Source: Dehalococcoidia bacterium
GTDB taxonomy: Bacteria > Chloroflexota > Dehalococcoidia > Lucifugimonadales > Lucifugimonadaceae
Assembly (NCBI GenBank): GCA_022819585.1
Contig: JAJEGY010000010.1
Span: 1 to 64,000, forward strand
Reading direction: 5' to 3'
DNA: 64,000 bases
Shown: positions 1 to 9,551 of the stretch, piece after piece
How the letters are laid out: each line of letters begins with the position of its first letter
Position numbering within the stretch: the first letter of the stretch is position 1
Position numbers and translations under genes: made by a program
Notes under the pieces: generated by a model
The model's database searches: none
The model's input: only the letters and a program-made list of their open reading frames with translations
What the model was told of the DNA's origin: nothing

Positions 1-2645
1 TAGGTATCGCAACTGTTGCGATTTCTCTGATTGAATGCCCAATGCAACTCGTATTCCGAGATCTGGTAGGCGGTGGGGTTTATGGAGATGCTGATTTGAA
101 GGTCTAAATCCAGGCTCCACCGGGGGATCGGTTGATCTAGAGCAACGTTGATCTCAACGCGGTCCGAGGTTCGGGATGTGACTGAGTAATCGGATTCATC
201 GGCGTATATGTTGATGTAGTTGAGGATCTGAAGTGTGGAAGTGAATCCGCCTCGGAAGGTTGTAGCGTCTGAAACTCGGTGTCCGCCAACATCTTGCCAT
301 GTGCGGCCCCGCCTTAACCACCATTCGCTTGTAGACCAGTCCGATGGATTGCCGATGTAGTAGTAGCGATCGCTGCCGTCCTGAAAATGCCGCCAAAGTG
401 CCGAATAAGGTCTCAGGTTGGCGAGTTGGAGTTGGGCTGGTCCGAAGTCGTGGTTGCCGCGGCATCCGGGCCAATCGCCGGTGACTCGGAAACTGAACGA
501 TTCGGCGTCCATCAACGCCGCGTGAGCCCTGCGTAGCAAAGCTGGTGCGGATAACTCGACGGGTTCGGGAGGATCGTTGAGTTCATCGGCGAAGACAATC
601 AATTCGAGCACTTCATCGAAGGTCATGCCTGGTTGCACGAGTGGGTGCGCCAAAAGATTGAACAGGCCGTGGTCCATTCCCTCTACGGTGGTGTAGTCGA
701 GGGCGTCGTAACTCATCACGCTCGTGCGGTCGTGGTGACGGTGCTGGATATTGGTTAGAGCGTGAAGCAGTTCGTGTAGCGTGGTTGAGCGGATGGTGTG
801 ATCGCGTCGTTTTTCGTCTTCGATGTTGTTGAGCCAGATTGCGATGTTGCTGGATGTGATTTGGCTGTTCTTGTCGAAATGAGTTTGGGCGCACCCCGCG
901 AAGTCGATGCAGTCTAAGGCGGTAAAGTCAGCGTCTTCCCTCGGGACGCCGGTGTGGACGGTGAGTTGGGCCTCATCTTTGGTGTCAACGGTTTCGAATT
1001 CGACGTTTAGGAGCGCACTGATGTCTGCTAGAACCTCTTCGAGTATTTCGAGGTAGAGGGCCTCGCCGTGCGACCAGAGTTTTATCGGCTCACCGACGGG
1101 CCATTTGATGACTCGGTCGCGCTCCCAACCTGCGCAGCCGATACCTTCATCGCCAGTCACGTAGTTGTCTCGATCTTCAGGATCGATGTTGGATGTGTCG
1201 CTGAAACAGTCCCAGACATCGCGCTCCACGCCGATGATGCGCTCGGGGACAATTGCGACCGCGGATTTGGATTCCTCAGCGCCGTAGTCAAGAGTGATCT
1301 CCCATTCGCCCGCGGGCAAGCGCAGCACGGGGCGTGTGATTGTGGGATGGGAGTCGATTTCGAATTCGCCGGTTACATCGCCGCCGCAGTCGTCGATTAC
1401 GGTTTCGCTTTCGGTGCATTCGATGGTTATGGTGTAGGGTTCGTCGGTTCCGTTGTTTGCGAGGGTCAGTTCTAGTTCGACATTTGCTGTCCCGTCGCTC
1501 CAGTAGCTGGATACTGATGGTTGGGAGATGCGGACCAGGGTCCAGGTGAGTTCCGGGGCTTCGGGCGCAGTGATGATTTCGTCAATGACGTTGGAATGGC
1601 CCCAACGGAAGGTGTCTTCGTTCTCTACGGCGAAGATCCTGGTAGTCGTGTCGCCGATCGGCAGCCAGAGTCGCAGCTCGGCCTCAGTTTTTTCGCCAGC
1701 GGGGATTTGATTTGATTGCGTTGATGTAGTGCATTCGGTGGCTCGTTCGTCATCACATTCGGAGCCGATGTAAAAGGTATTGGAGTCGTCGACTCCGATG
1801 TTCTCAACCTCAACGATGATCGACATGAAGGCTTTCCCGTCGTTGTTCCATCCGAGGCTGTCTGTGGATAGGACTTGGACGCGCAGATCGATGAATTCGA
1901 CGTCGAGGGATTGTTTGATTGAGTTGTTGGTTGAATCGCTTTCGATAGTGGAGGTTGTTGCTTCAAAAGTGAAGGTGTATGAACCGGGTTGGATTTCAAG
2001 CGCCATGGTGATTGAGGCCTCGCCTTCAGGAGCAAGGGATGGTATGTCGCCGCCATAATCCTGTGTGCCTGAGACATCGTCGGTTGCACCTTCCCATGTC
2101 GCGGTAAGAGTCAGATCGTTGGCTGTCAATTCGCCTGAGTTCGAGATGCGGATATCGAATTCGGCTGTGTTGCCGGTTAGGATTCGATGCTCTGTGATCT
2201 CGATTGCTATATCGGCCCCAGCGACTGAGACCGTTTGTGAGGCTTCGGTTTCACCTAGGATCACTCGGATGGTGTGGTCGCCGGGTTGAAGTTCGAAATT
2301 AAAGGTGAAACGCAACGACCCGCTGGCTGGCAGGTCTGTCACGATGTAGGCGAGTTGCGCATCGCTGCTGTTGATCTGGTAATCGACGCGTTGCGCTCCC
2401 GAGAAATCGGTGTCGCCATTGTTGTTCACGGTTGCTGTGGCTTGGTAAGTGACCCCGGTTGAGGTCTCGCCGGTTTTGGCGATGGTTAGGGATTGGATGG
2501 TCAGGTTGGTGGCAGCGGATTGGGCGGAGGCGGTTGAACTGATCGCTAGTGTGAGCGCGATTGCACTGGCTACGAGGGTCGTGACCAGCCATAGATTCAA
2601 TCGGGACTTTCGTGACCGATGGAGTTTTGCCGCGATTTTCGGCAT
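1..2645 (-). CDS. Secreted metzincin-like zinc metalloprotease with repeated CARDB-like domains (3' end outside window)
   Basis: The minus-strand frame is open from an ATG at 2645 to the left edge (at least 881 codons). Residues 1-42 form a signal peptide: a basic stretch, a hydrophobic core and an ASA-Q type cleavage site. From about residue 43 to 450 there are successive Ig-like beta domains rich in short VENNG, ANNGTD and LQPGDHTI phrases, as in CARDB adhesion domains. At residues 624-628 is HELLH, followed by a further His seven residues on and by a SVMSY Met-turn (Met644), which together point to a metzincin-type protease. The residue usually Gly in HExxHxxGxxH is Thr, and the third His is one place late. 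The C-terminal part resembles an LppX/LolA-like beta domain only weakly. It starts 3 bases after rlmB and is probably cotranscribed with it. Substrate unknown; likely exported and acting outside the membrane. Confidence 0.75.
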   Translation of the reverse strand, partial: MPKIAAKLHRSRKSRLNLWLVTTLVASAIALTLAISSTASAQSAATNLTIQSLTIAKTGETSTGVTYQATATVNNNGDTDFSGAQRVDYQINSSDAQLAYIVTDLPASGSLRFTFNFELQPGDHTIRVILGETEASQTVSVAGADIAIEITEHRILTGNTAEFDIRISNSGELTANDLTLTATWEGATDDVSGTQDYGGDIPSLAPEGEASITMALEIQPGSYTFTFEATTSTIESDSTNNSIKQSLDVEFIDLRVQVLSTDSLGWNNDGKAFMSIIVEVENIGVDDSNTFYIGSECDDERATECTTSTQSNQIPAGEKTEAELRLWLPIGDTTTRIFAVENEDTFRWGHSNVIDEIITAPEAPELTWTLVRISQPSVSSYWSDGTANVELELTLANNGTDEPYTITIECTESETVIDDCGGDVTGEFEIDSHPTITRPVLRLPAGEWEITLDYGAEESKSAVAIVPERIIGVERDVWDCFSDTSNIDPEDRDNYVTGDEGIGCAGWERDRVIKWPVGEPIKLWSHGEALYLEILEEVLADISALLNVEFETVDTKDEAQLTVHTGVPREDADFTALDCIDFAGCAQTHFDKNSQITSSNIAIWLNNIEDEKRRDHTIRSTTLHELLHALTNIQHRHHDRTSVMSYDALDYTTVEGMDHGLFNLLAHPLVQPGMTFDEVLELIVFADELNDPPEPVELSAPALLRRAHAALMDAESFSFRVTGDWPGCRGNHDFGPAQLQLANLRPYSALWRHFQDGSDRYYYIGNPSDWSTSEWWLRRGRTWQDVGGHRVSDATTFRGGFTSTLQILNYINIYADESDYSVTSRTSDRVEINVALDQPIPRWSLDLDLQISISINPTAYQISEYELHWAFNQRNRNSCDT

Positions 2646-2648
2646 TGT

Positions 2649-3419
2649 TCAGACGCTGCTTCTCTGCCTTACCGCCTCATACAACGCAATCGCGGCGCTG
2701 ACGGATGCATTTAGGGATGCCAACTGGCCGTGCATCGGGATAGAGATCGTTCCACTGCAGCGCTCCATGGCGAGGCGGGACACGCCCTTCTCTTCTGATC
2801 CAACGACTAGGGCTGTGGGGATTGTCAGGTCGGCATGGGTGTAGTCGGTATCCGCATCGACGGTTAAGGCCAAGGTTTGCAGACCCAACTGGTTGAGGTA
2901 TTCGATGGTTCGTGAAATGTTGACAACGCGCGCTACTGGCAAGTGCATGAGTGCGCCGGCTGATGCTCGGATGGCGCCGGGGGTGATGCCTGCGGCTCGT
3001 CGTTCGGGGATGATGATGCCGTGTCCGGCTGCGGCGTCCATAGTGCGTGCAATGGCTCCTAGGTTGTGAGGGTCGACGATGCCGTCTAGGACTGCGATTA
3101 AGGGAGCCTGGGAGCGGCGATCTGCTTCGAGGATGATGTCCTCAATGTCGACGTATCGCGTGTCTGGTAGGACAGCGACGACACCTTGGCTTTTTTTGGT
3201 GCGGGATTGACGGTCCAAGTCGCGGCGTTGGAGGTGCTCGACTTGGATGCCTGAGGATTCGGCGAGGGAGATGATCTCGCGCATCTGGGATCCTACTTCG
3301 ATGCCGTCGGCGATCAGTAGGCGTTGGATGTGACGTTCAGCACGCAACGCTTCCAGTACGGCGCGGCGCCCTTCCACCGTGTTGTCGTGGATTTTTCGTG
3401 CTCTGCTATATCGGCTCAT
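2649..3419 (-). CDS. rlmB: 23S rRNA (guanosine-2'-O-)-methyltransferase, RlmB/TrmH-type SPOUT family
   Basis: 256 residues, the normal length for RlmB. The N-terminal about 75 residues (TVEGRRAVLEAL, then a QRLLI strand) match the L30e-like substrate-binding domain. The C-terminal SPOUT domain shows all three knot motifs: DPHNLGAIARTMDAAA with the catalytic-type Asn-Arg region, VVGSEEKGVS, and ISIPMHGQLASLNASVSAA. The family transfers a methyl group from S-adenosylmethionine to a ribose 2'-OH in domain V of 23S rRNA (G2251 in E. coli). The metalloprotease gene follows 3 bases downstream. Site specificity could differ within TrmH-family SPOUT enzymes, but the domain layout is that of RlmB. Confidence 0.92.
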   Translation of the reverse strand: MSRYSRARKIHDNTVEGRRAVLEALRAERHIQRLLIADGIEVGSQMREIISLAESSGIQVEHLQRRDLDRQSRTKKSQGVVAVLPDTRYVDIEDIILEADRRSQAPLIAVLDGIVDPHNLGAIARTMDAAAGHGIIIPERRAAGITPGAIRASAGALMHLPVARVVNISRTIEYLNQLGLQTLALTVDADTDYTHADLTIPTALVVGSEEKGVSRLAMERCSGTISIPMHGQLASLNASVSAAIALYEAVRQRSSV

Positions 3420-3528
3420 GAATTGCGGTATTGGCTTCCAAACTGCGGGTTGGGATACTGATTTGGCTTACAATCGCTTGTTGAGCGGGTCAAAGTCAAA
3501 AGCAAATTGCGTCTAAAGGAGATCCGCG

Positions 3529-4137
3529 ATGGGACAATCACATTCTATTTCCGGCGTCGCAGATACCGATGCGTTGATGCATGTCATCCGGACACGGCGG
3601 AGCGTTAGAGAATTTACGGATCAACCCGTGCCTCGCGAGATGCTGGATCAGATGATCGAGGCGGCAACTTGGGCACCAAATCACCGTCATACCGAACCTT
3701 GGCGTTTTATAGTGCTGGAGAAGGACGGTGAAGCACGTGCGAGGGTCGCCGATTGCGTCTACGAATGGACTTGGAACTACGTCAAGAATCCGAACCCGGA
3801 ACGCAGGGCGAGGAGTTCAGCCGAAGCTCGTGACGAGGTGTTGGAGACTCCGGCTTTGATGCTGGTCTATTCGGTGCCCGGGATGAACGAAGAGGTGACT
3901 CACGAGAACTATGCAGCTACGTGCTGCGCGGCGCAGAACATGCAGCTGATGGCACACGCGCTCGGACTCGGGATTGGTTGGTCGACTGGTCGGCTGTGCA
4001 AGGCCGAAGAAGTTCACAAAGCGGTTGGTGCGGGTCCTGATTGGACCATAGTTGGAGCGTTTTTCATCGGTTTCCCGGAATCTTTGAAGGATGCCGAGAG
4101 AGCGCCTGTAGAGGAAGTCTCTACTTACTTGAACTGA
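3529..4137 (+). CDS. Nitroreductase family flavoprotein
   Basis: 202 residues with the FMN-binding nitroreductase signature RRSVREFTDQPVP near residues 24-36, then APNHRHTEPWRF near 52-63 (substrate and flavin pocket), and a C-terminal GLGIGWSTGR segment. Members are homodimeric NAD(P)H-dependent flavin reductases acting on nitro compounds, quinones or enones; the physiological substrate cannot be read from sequence. The start is supported by GGAG about 9 bases upstream of the ATG. It sits 40 bases before an aldehyde dehydrogenase, so the two may share a transcript. Confidence 0.88.
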   Translation: MGQSHSISGVADTDALMHVIRTRRSVREFTDQPVPREMLDQMIEAATWAPNHRHTEPWRFIVLEKDGEARARVADCVYEWTWNYVKNPNPERRARSSAEARDEVLETPALMLVYSVPGMNEEVTHENYAATCCAAQNMQLMAHALGLGIGWSTGRLCKAEEVHKAVGAGPDWTIVGAFFIGFPESLKDAERAPVEEVSTYLN

Positions 4138-4177
4138 AAATCCGGATCGCGTTCAGCGGTAAACAGGAGTGAAATTG

Positions 4178-5644
4178 ATGGCAGGAAGCGATGTATATCT
4201 GAATTACGTCAATGGTCAATGGCTTGCGGCGTCGACTGGGAATGTCTCGCAGAGCAGCAACCCGGCTGACTTGGATGACGTAATTGGGGATTTCCAAGCC
4301 TCGAACGCTTCGGATGTGGAGAGCGCGGTAGGCCTTGCGTCGGAGGCGGGTCGTGCGTGGGGTTCGATGTCAGCGTTGGCTCGCGGCGGATATCTCTTGG
4401 CCGCGGCGGATTTTTTGAATGCCAACGCGGAGCGATATGCTCAGGCGATCACGCGAGAGTGCGGGAAGGCGATCTTGGAAGCGCGCGGGGAAGTTGGACG
4501 TGCGGTCGCGTTGTTGCAGTATTTCGGAGTTGAGGGCTCCAATCCCGTGGGTGATGTGGTGCCGTCGGTCGATCCGAACATTCTTCTCTACACGAAACGC
4601 GTTCCTATCGGTGTCGTGTCGTTGATCACGCCTTGGAACTTCCCGTTGGCGATACCGATTTGGAAGATGGCGCCGGCACTCGTCTACGGGAACACCATTG
4701 TGCTCAAGCCCGCGTCGGCGACGCCGCATCTCGGAGTGTTGATAGCGGAGATGTGGGATGCTGTGGGTTTGCCTCCGGGCGTCTTCAACTTGGTGACGGG
4801 TTCTGGCGGCGCGGTTGGTGATGCGTTGGTCGGTTCGGATGGAGTCGCTGCGGTGTCGTTTACGGGTTCGACGTCTATTGGGATGGGAATTGCGGCTACG
4901 GCGGCGAGCAGGGGCGTGAAGTTCCAGCTTGAGATGGGTGGTAAGAATCCTGTGATTGTGATGCCCGATGCAGATCTTGAGCAGGCCGCGCAGGTGACGG
5001 TTGACGGCGCGATGAAGTACTCGGGGCAGAAGTGCACCGCCACATCGCGTGCCATTGTCATCGGCAACGTGATTGAGGACTTCACCGACCTCGTGGTTGA
5101 GAAGACCGCGGCGCTCACGGTAGGTCCGGGAGCGGAAGAGGCATCTGTAGTGGTTCCCGTCATTGATGAAGCGTCTCGGCAAAACATTGTGCAGTCGGTT
5201 GAACGCGGCGTAAGCGATGGTGGAAATGTGCTCACAGGTGGTGACGTTCCGTCAGGCGGGGCGTACGACAGCGGGACCTATGTACAGCCGACCGTGCTGT
5301 CCAAGGTTTCGCCGAACGACTTTGTGGCGTGCGAAGAGATCTTTGGTCCGGTGTTGGGGATCATTCCGGCAGCGGACATAGACGATGCCATCGGGATTGC
5401 GAACGATGTGCAGTATGGTTTGAGCGCGGGCATCTTCACACGCAACTTGAACGCGGCGATGCAGTTCGCGGACCGTATCGAGGCGGGGATCGTCAAGGTA
5501 AATGGGGAAACGGCAGGTGTAGAGCCTCAGGTACCGTTCGGCGGGATGAAGGCGTCTAGCAGCGGTTCCCGAGAGCAGGGCAAGGCTGCGATCGAGTTCT
5601 TCACGGAGACGAAGACGATTTACGTGAATCAGAGTGCCAGTTGA
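4178..5644 (+). CDS. NAD(P)+-dependent aldehyde dehydrogenase, resembling alpha-ketoglutaric semialdehyde dehydrogenases
   Basis: 488 residues from ATG 4178, chosen because AGGAG at 4164-4168 is correctly spaced for it and abuts the upstream GTG at 4169. Classic ALDH features: TPWNFP at the cofactor site, KPASATP, FTGSTSIG, catalytic Glu252 in LEMGGKNP, nucleophile Cys286 in GQKCTATSR (34 residues later, the family spacing), and EEIFGPVL. The GQKCTATSR context and overall form resemble ketoglutaric semialdehyde dehydrogenases of sugar-acid pathways. It oxidises an aldehyde to the acid in the cytoplasm. Succinate-semialdehyde dehydrogenase activity is an alternative. Confidence 0.9.
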   Translation: MAGSDVYLNYVNGQWLAASTGNVSQSSNPADLDDVIGDFQASNASDVESAVGLASEAGRAWGSMSALARGGYLLAAADFLNANAERYAQAITRECGKAILEARGEVGRAVALLQYFGVEGSNPVGDVVPSVDPNILLYTKRVPIGVVSLITPWNFPLAIPIWKMAPALVYGNTIVLKPASATPHLGVLIAEMWDAVGLPPGVFNLVTGSGGAVGDALVGSDGVAAVSFTGSTSIGMGIAATAASRGVKFQLEMGGKNPVIVMPDADLEQAAQVTVDGAMKYSGQKCTATSRAIVIGNVIEDFTDLVVEKTAALTVGPGAEEASVVVPVIDEASRQNIVQSVERGVSDGGNVLTGGDVPSGGAYDSGTYVQPTVLSKVSPNDFVACEEIFGPVLGIIPAADIDDAIGIANDVQYGLSAGIFTRNLNAAMQFADRIEAGIVKVNGETAGVEPQVPFGGMKASSSGSREQGKAAIEFFTETKTIYVNQSAS

Positions 5645-5797
5645 TGGCATTGGCAGCAGGCGGAGAGTCCTGATTGACAGGACTTGGCTTCGCCCGCGTT
5701 TTCGTCGTTGTTGTTGCTTTGCAACATCACTTTCGTTAAGATTCGCTGATAAAGTTCACGATATTCGTACGTGACTGTAAATCCAAGAGGAAAAGAG

Positions 5798-7198
5798 ATG
5801 GTACTTGCGCAAACCAAGACCGACTTGGACCTGGTTGCTCACCTTTTGCGCCGCGCAGGATTCGGTGCCGACCGGGCGGAGATAGAACGATACGCTGGGA
5901 AGTCGTACGACGAGATAGTCGACGATCTTGTCCACCCTGAGCGGTTCTCTGAGGTTGAGGATGACCTTCTGGGACGGTTCTATCCCCATCTAGCCGCTAA
6001 CAAAGACAACGGCGCTGTCTGGAATGGTCGATGGATGTTCCGAATGGTGAACACCGAGCGTCCTTTGGAAGAGAAGATGACGCTGTTCTGGCATGGGATT
6101 TTGGCGACTGGTTGGACAAAGAGCGAGCACACACCAAGCATGGTGAATCATATCCAGATGCTCCGCGACAACTGCATGGCCAATTTCCGGACGATCCTGC
6201 TGGAGCTGTCCAAAGACCCGGCGATGATCTTCTGGCTGGACAACAACGAGAACCACGGCTACTCGATCAACGAGAACTATGGTCGCGAAATCCTCGAGTT
6301 GTTCTCAATGGGTATCGGCAACTATACCGAGGACGACATCAAGAACGCTGCCAGAGCATTTACGGGTTGGACCTTCACGCAACCGTTGCCGCTGTATCCG
6401 TTTGGTCATTTCGAGGCGGAGTTTGTCTACCGTGAGGAAGACCATGATGCTGGGGAGAAGGAGTTCCTAGGGCACAGGGGCAACTTCAACGGCGAGGACA
6501 TAATCGACATCATCGCCCGACAAGAGGCGACGGCGAGATTCATCGCCCGACACCTGTATACGTTCTTCGTGGCGGATGAGCCTCAGGTTCCGGCTTGGAG
6601 TATTCAGGAGCCACAGGATCCCGAAGCGATTCAGACGTTGGTCAATGCTTGGATGGAATCGGATGCGGACATCCGGCACGTGGTCAGCACCATGTTGAAG
6701 TCCGACTTCTTCAAAGAAGCGCGAATGAAGCGGGTGAAGTCGCCGACCGAGTTTGTGTCGAACGTGCTCAAGATTTCTGGCGACTATCGCGCCGTTGATG
6801 TGGGTCTGGAGCAGTTCGAAGGGACGCTCGTGGCGATGGGTCAGAAGCTGATGGACCCGCCATCGGTTGAGGGATGGCACACCGGAAAAGAATGGATCGA
6901 CGGTGGGACGTTGACGGAGAGAGTCAATTTCGCGGTCAACACCTTGAGCGACTCGTCGAAGCCCGGTATTAAGGCAATCATCGACGCTGTTGAGGACATC
7001 GCCGGGCCGCGTACTCCCGAGAAGGTAGTAGACACGGTCTTGGAGTTCCTTTGCAGGTTGGATGTTGATGAAGCGTCTCGCGATGCGCTAATCGAACATG
7101 CCTACGAGGGCGGCGATTTCGATGGTCCTGAGGCCGAAGAGCGCGTCCTGAGACTAATCACACTTGCGGTTTCGACTCGCGAGTTCCAGTTCGAGTAA
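5798..7198 (+). CDS. DUF1800 domain protein
   Basis: 466 residues from ATG 5798, preferred to the GTG at 5771 because AAGAGG lies 7 bases before it. The N-terminus (LVAHLLRRAGFGADRAEIERYAGKSYDEIVDDLVHP) and the later blocks LFWHGILATGW, NYGREILELFSMG, AARAFTGW, HYFV-like LYTFFV and PPSVEGWHTGKEWI are the conserved blocks of DUF1800. Function is unknown for the family; it almost always occurs beside DUF1501. No signal peptide is visible here. DUF1501 follows after 73 bases and an NHL propeller after that, so the three are probably one operon. Confidence 0.88.
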   Translation: MVLAQTKTDLDLVAHLLRRAGFGADRAEIERYAGKSYDEIVDDLVHPERFSEVEDDLLGRFYPHLAANKDNGAVWNGRWMFRMVNTERPLEEKMTLFWHGILATGWTKSEHTPSMVNHIQMLRDNCMANFRTILLELSKDPAMIFWLDNNENHGYSINENYGREILELFSMGIGNYTEDDIKNAARAFTGWTFTQPLPLYPFGHFEAEFVYREEDHDAGEKEFLGHRGNFNGEDIIDIIARQEATARFIARHLYTFFVADEPQVPAWSIQEPQDPEAIQTLVNAWMESDADIRHVVSTMLKSDFFKEARMKRVKSPTEFVSNVLKISGDYRAVDVGLEQFEGTLVAMGQKLMDPPSVEGWHTGKEWIDGGTLTERVNFAVNTLSDSSKPGIKAIIDAVEDIAGPRTPEKVVDTVLEFLCRLDVDEASRDALIEHAYEGGDFDGPEAEERVLRLITLAVSTREFQFE

Positions 7199-7271
7199 AG
7201 GAATGATCCCTCTGCACCTCCCCTTGGAAGAGGAGAGCAAGAGATACAACTAGCCAATCGGAGCAACTGAA

Positions 7272-8450
7272 ATGGCGATCTACGGAAACGGCAACGGTAA
7301 CGGGACAAACGCCAAGCAAAAGGATCCCGTGTTGGTGGTGATCCAACTGTCCGGCGGCAATGACTTTATGAACACAGTCATTCCGTATACCGAGGGCATC
7401 TACTACGATGTGCGGCCCCTCGTAGGGATGCCGGAAGACAAGGTGATCCCGATCACCGAACAACTGGCGTTCCACCCCAATGCCGGGGCATTGAAGGATC
7501 TTTGGGACGAGGGCAAAGTGGCGATCGTTCAAGGCATCGGGTACGAAAACTCGAGCCGGTCGCACTTCCGAGCAATGGACATCTGGCACACGTGCGAGCC
7601 GGAAACCATCGCTACCGAAGGATGGCTGGCAAAGGTCATTCGCGAAATGGATCCCAACGGCGAGAATCCCGTGACCGCGGTGAATTTCGGTCGAGGATTG
7701 CCCCGCGCGTTGGCGGCTCCGAATGTGACTGCGACCTCTATCGGCGACCTCGACAACTACGGACTGATGTCGGGCATCGAAGTCGCCGAGGAACGTGATG
7801 AGAACCTCGAGATCTTCAAGCGGATGTATACGCCTGCCGTGGGTTCGGGGCTTGTGATGGACTATCTGGGGCAGACAGGTCGGGACGTGTTGAAAGGCGC
7901 GGACATGCTGTCTGTTGCTCCGCAGATGTACAAGTCCAACGTCGAATACGCCGACAACCCAATCGCCCAGGCGCTTCGAGATGTGGTACGAGTTCACACC
8001 GCGAACCTCGGCACCCGCATCTTCTACACGAACCACTTGGGTTACGACCACCACGCGCAGGAAGTCCCTGCTCATAACAAGCTCATCGGCGAATTGTCCG
8101 AAGCGATTCGCGACTTCATGCAGGACCTCCGCGATCACGATGCCGCGGAAGAGGTGACGATCTTGGTCTTCACCGAGTTTGGTCGACGCATCAAGGACAA
8201 CGGTTCTGGAACCGACCACGGCTCTGGCGGCGGCGCGTTCCTGATCGGCGAGCATGTCAAGGGCGGCCTGTACTCCGAGTACCCGCCGCTTGACCGGCCA
8301 AGCTGGTTGAACGACGAGGACTTGAGGCACACCTACGACTTCCGAGGGATGTACGGCACGATCCTAGAGCAGTGGTTCGGATTGGATCCAGTGCCGATTG
8401 TGGGCGGGAGTTTCGAACAGCTCCAACCGTACGAGAAGACCTTAGTCTGA
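7272..8450 (+). CDS. DUF1501 domain protein
   Basis: 392 residues. VVIQLSGGNDFMNTVIPY near residues 20-37, FHPN, GIGYENSSRSHFRAMDIWHT, FYTNHLGYDHHAQE, VFTEFGRRIKDNGSGTDHGSGGGAFLIG and a C-terminal Trp-Phe-Gly-Leu are the conserved DUF1501 blocks; the fold is related to alkaline-phosphatase/sulfatase-like proteins. Many family members carry a Tat signal, but this one begins with a short Asn/Gly-rich stretch (NGNGNGTN) and has no signal peptide. It lies in a row with DUF1800 (upstream) and the NHL protein (downstream). Function unknown. Confidence 0.88.
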   Translation: MAIYGNGNGNGTNAKQKDPVLVVIQLSGGNDFMNTVIPYTEGIYYDVRPLVGMPEDKVIPITEQLAFHPNAGALKDLWDEGKVAIVQGIGYENSSRSHFRAMDIWHTCEPETIATEGWLAKVIREMDPNGENPVTAVNFGRGLPRALAAPNVTATSIGDLDNYGLMSGIEVAEERDENLEIFKRMYTPAVGSGLVMDYLGQTGRDVLKGADMLSVAPQMYKSNVEYADNPIAQALRDVVRVHTANLGTRIFYTNHLGYDHHAQEVPAHNKLIGELSEAIRDFMQDLRDHDAAEEVTILVFTEFGRRIKDNGSGTDHGSGGGAFLIGEHVKGGLYSEYPPLDRPSWLNDEDLRHTYDFRGMYGTILEQWFGLDPVPIVGGSFEQLQPYEKTLV

Positions 8451-8492
8451 TCATCAGACCACGCAGCAGAGATAATCCGGGAGGGTTTAACC

Positions 8493-9551
8493 GTGAGTGA
8501 AAACGGTAATGGCTCGATGAACGGGACGAATGGCAGGCCGCATGCGCTGCTTCGCGCCGGGTTCCCGTTCTACACGACGTTAGGGATGCGTCGAGTGACC
8601 ACGTATCCGATGGACCTAGTGATCGGCGACGATGACCGGTTGTACGTTCTCAACCGGACAGACGGGCAGGGCGGTCAAATACGTCGCATCAACTGGGATG
8701 ACGATGATTTGGACATCTTCGGTTCGGACTTCGTGTGGCCGGTCCAGATGATCCGCGACGCGGATGAGAATTGTTACGTATCGGACGAGGGCAATCACAC
8801 GATCACGGTGTGGCGACCATCCGATGGAGAGAAACTCGACACTTGGGGGACGCACGGCAGCGAACCTGGTCAGCTCAATCGGCCGTCTGGTATCGCTTGG
8901 GACAACGACGGCAATATGTTGGTTGTCGACACAATGAACCACCGTGTGCAGAAGTTCACGGCATCGGGCGAGCACATCAGCGGTTTCGGGTTTGGTGAGT
9001 TTGGGACCGGGGCTGGTCAGTTCAACATGCCTTGGGGCGTCGGCGTTGATCCGTTCGATGGATCGATCTATGTCTCTGACTGGCGCAACGACCGCTTGCA
9101 GAAGTTTGACTCGGACGGCAACCACATCTGGGCGGTAGGTTCAAGTGGCGATGACATCGGTCAGTTCAATCGGCCTGCTGGCGTGACGGTTGACCGACAT
9201 GGTGACGTCTACGTTGCAGACCGGAGCAATCACCGTGTGTTGCAGTTTGACTTCACGGGGCGGTACGTCGACCGCTTCATTGGTGACAGTGTGCTGTCGA
9301 AGAGTGGGAGGATCTACATTCTCTCGAGCACGACGGTTTTGCGCAACCGTGAGTCGGCTGAGCTTGAGATCACACGTAGGTTGCGGGGTCCGGCGATGAT
9401 GCGGTTCCACAACGATCCGAAGCGTGGGGATCTGATGTACGTGGCTGACTTTGGATGCCACCGGATCCAGATCTACCGCAAAGAGTCGTACGAGCTGACG
9501 TCAGAGCAGATCGCGCCGATACCGAGTGCGCCGACGCTGTACACGGTTTAA
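8493..9551 (+). CDS. NHL-repeat beta-propeller protein
   Basis: 352 residues, GTG start with GGGAGGG about 8 bases upstream. Several blades of the form GQLNRPSGIAWDNDGNMLVVDTMNHRVQKF, GQFNMPWGVGVDP...IYVSDWRNDRLQKF and GQFNRPAGVTVDRHGDVYVADRSNHRVLQF are typical NHL repeats (residues about 40-260). The N-terminus (ENGNGSMNGTNGR) is Asn/Gly-rich like that of the preceding DUF1501 protein. No catalytic signature and no signal peptide are visible; such propellers often serve as binding scaffolds or lyase-like domains. The position after DUF1800-DUF1501 suggests a shared role. Confidence 0.85.
   Translation: MSENGNGSMNGTNGRPHALLRAGFPFYTTLGMRRVTTYPMDLVIGDDDRLYVLNRTDGQGGQIRRINWDDDDLDIFGSDFVWPVQMIRDADENCYVSDEGNHTITVWRPSDGEKLDTWGTHGSEPGQLNRPSGIAWDNDGNMLVVDTMNHRVQKFTASGEHISGFGFGEFGTGAGQFNMPWGVGVDPFDGSIYVSDWRNDRLQKFDSDGNHIWAVGSSGDDIGQFNRPAGVTVDRHGDVYVADRSNHRVLQFDFTGRYVDRFIGDSVLSKSGRIYILSSTTVLRNRESAELEITRRLRGPAMMRFHNDPKRGDLMYVADFGCHRIQIYRKESYELTSEQIAPIPSAPTLYTV

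Noticed and set aside
4169-4177. GTG start for the aldehyde dehydrogenase
   Set aside because: It abuts the AGGAG ribosome binding site; the ATG at 4178 has correct spacing.
5666-5684. Hairpin AGTCCTG-ATTGA-CAGGACT after the aldehyde dehydrogenase
   Set aside because: Only 7 bp and no T tract; too weak to call a terminator.
7158-8330. 390-codon minus-strand frame
   Set aside because: Antisense to DUF1501, which has clear family blocks.
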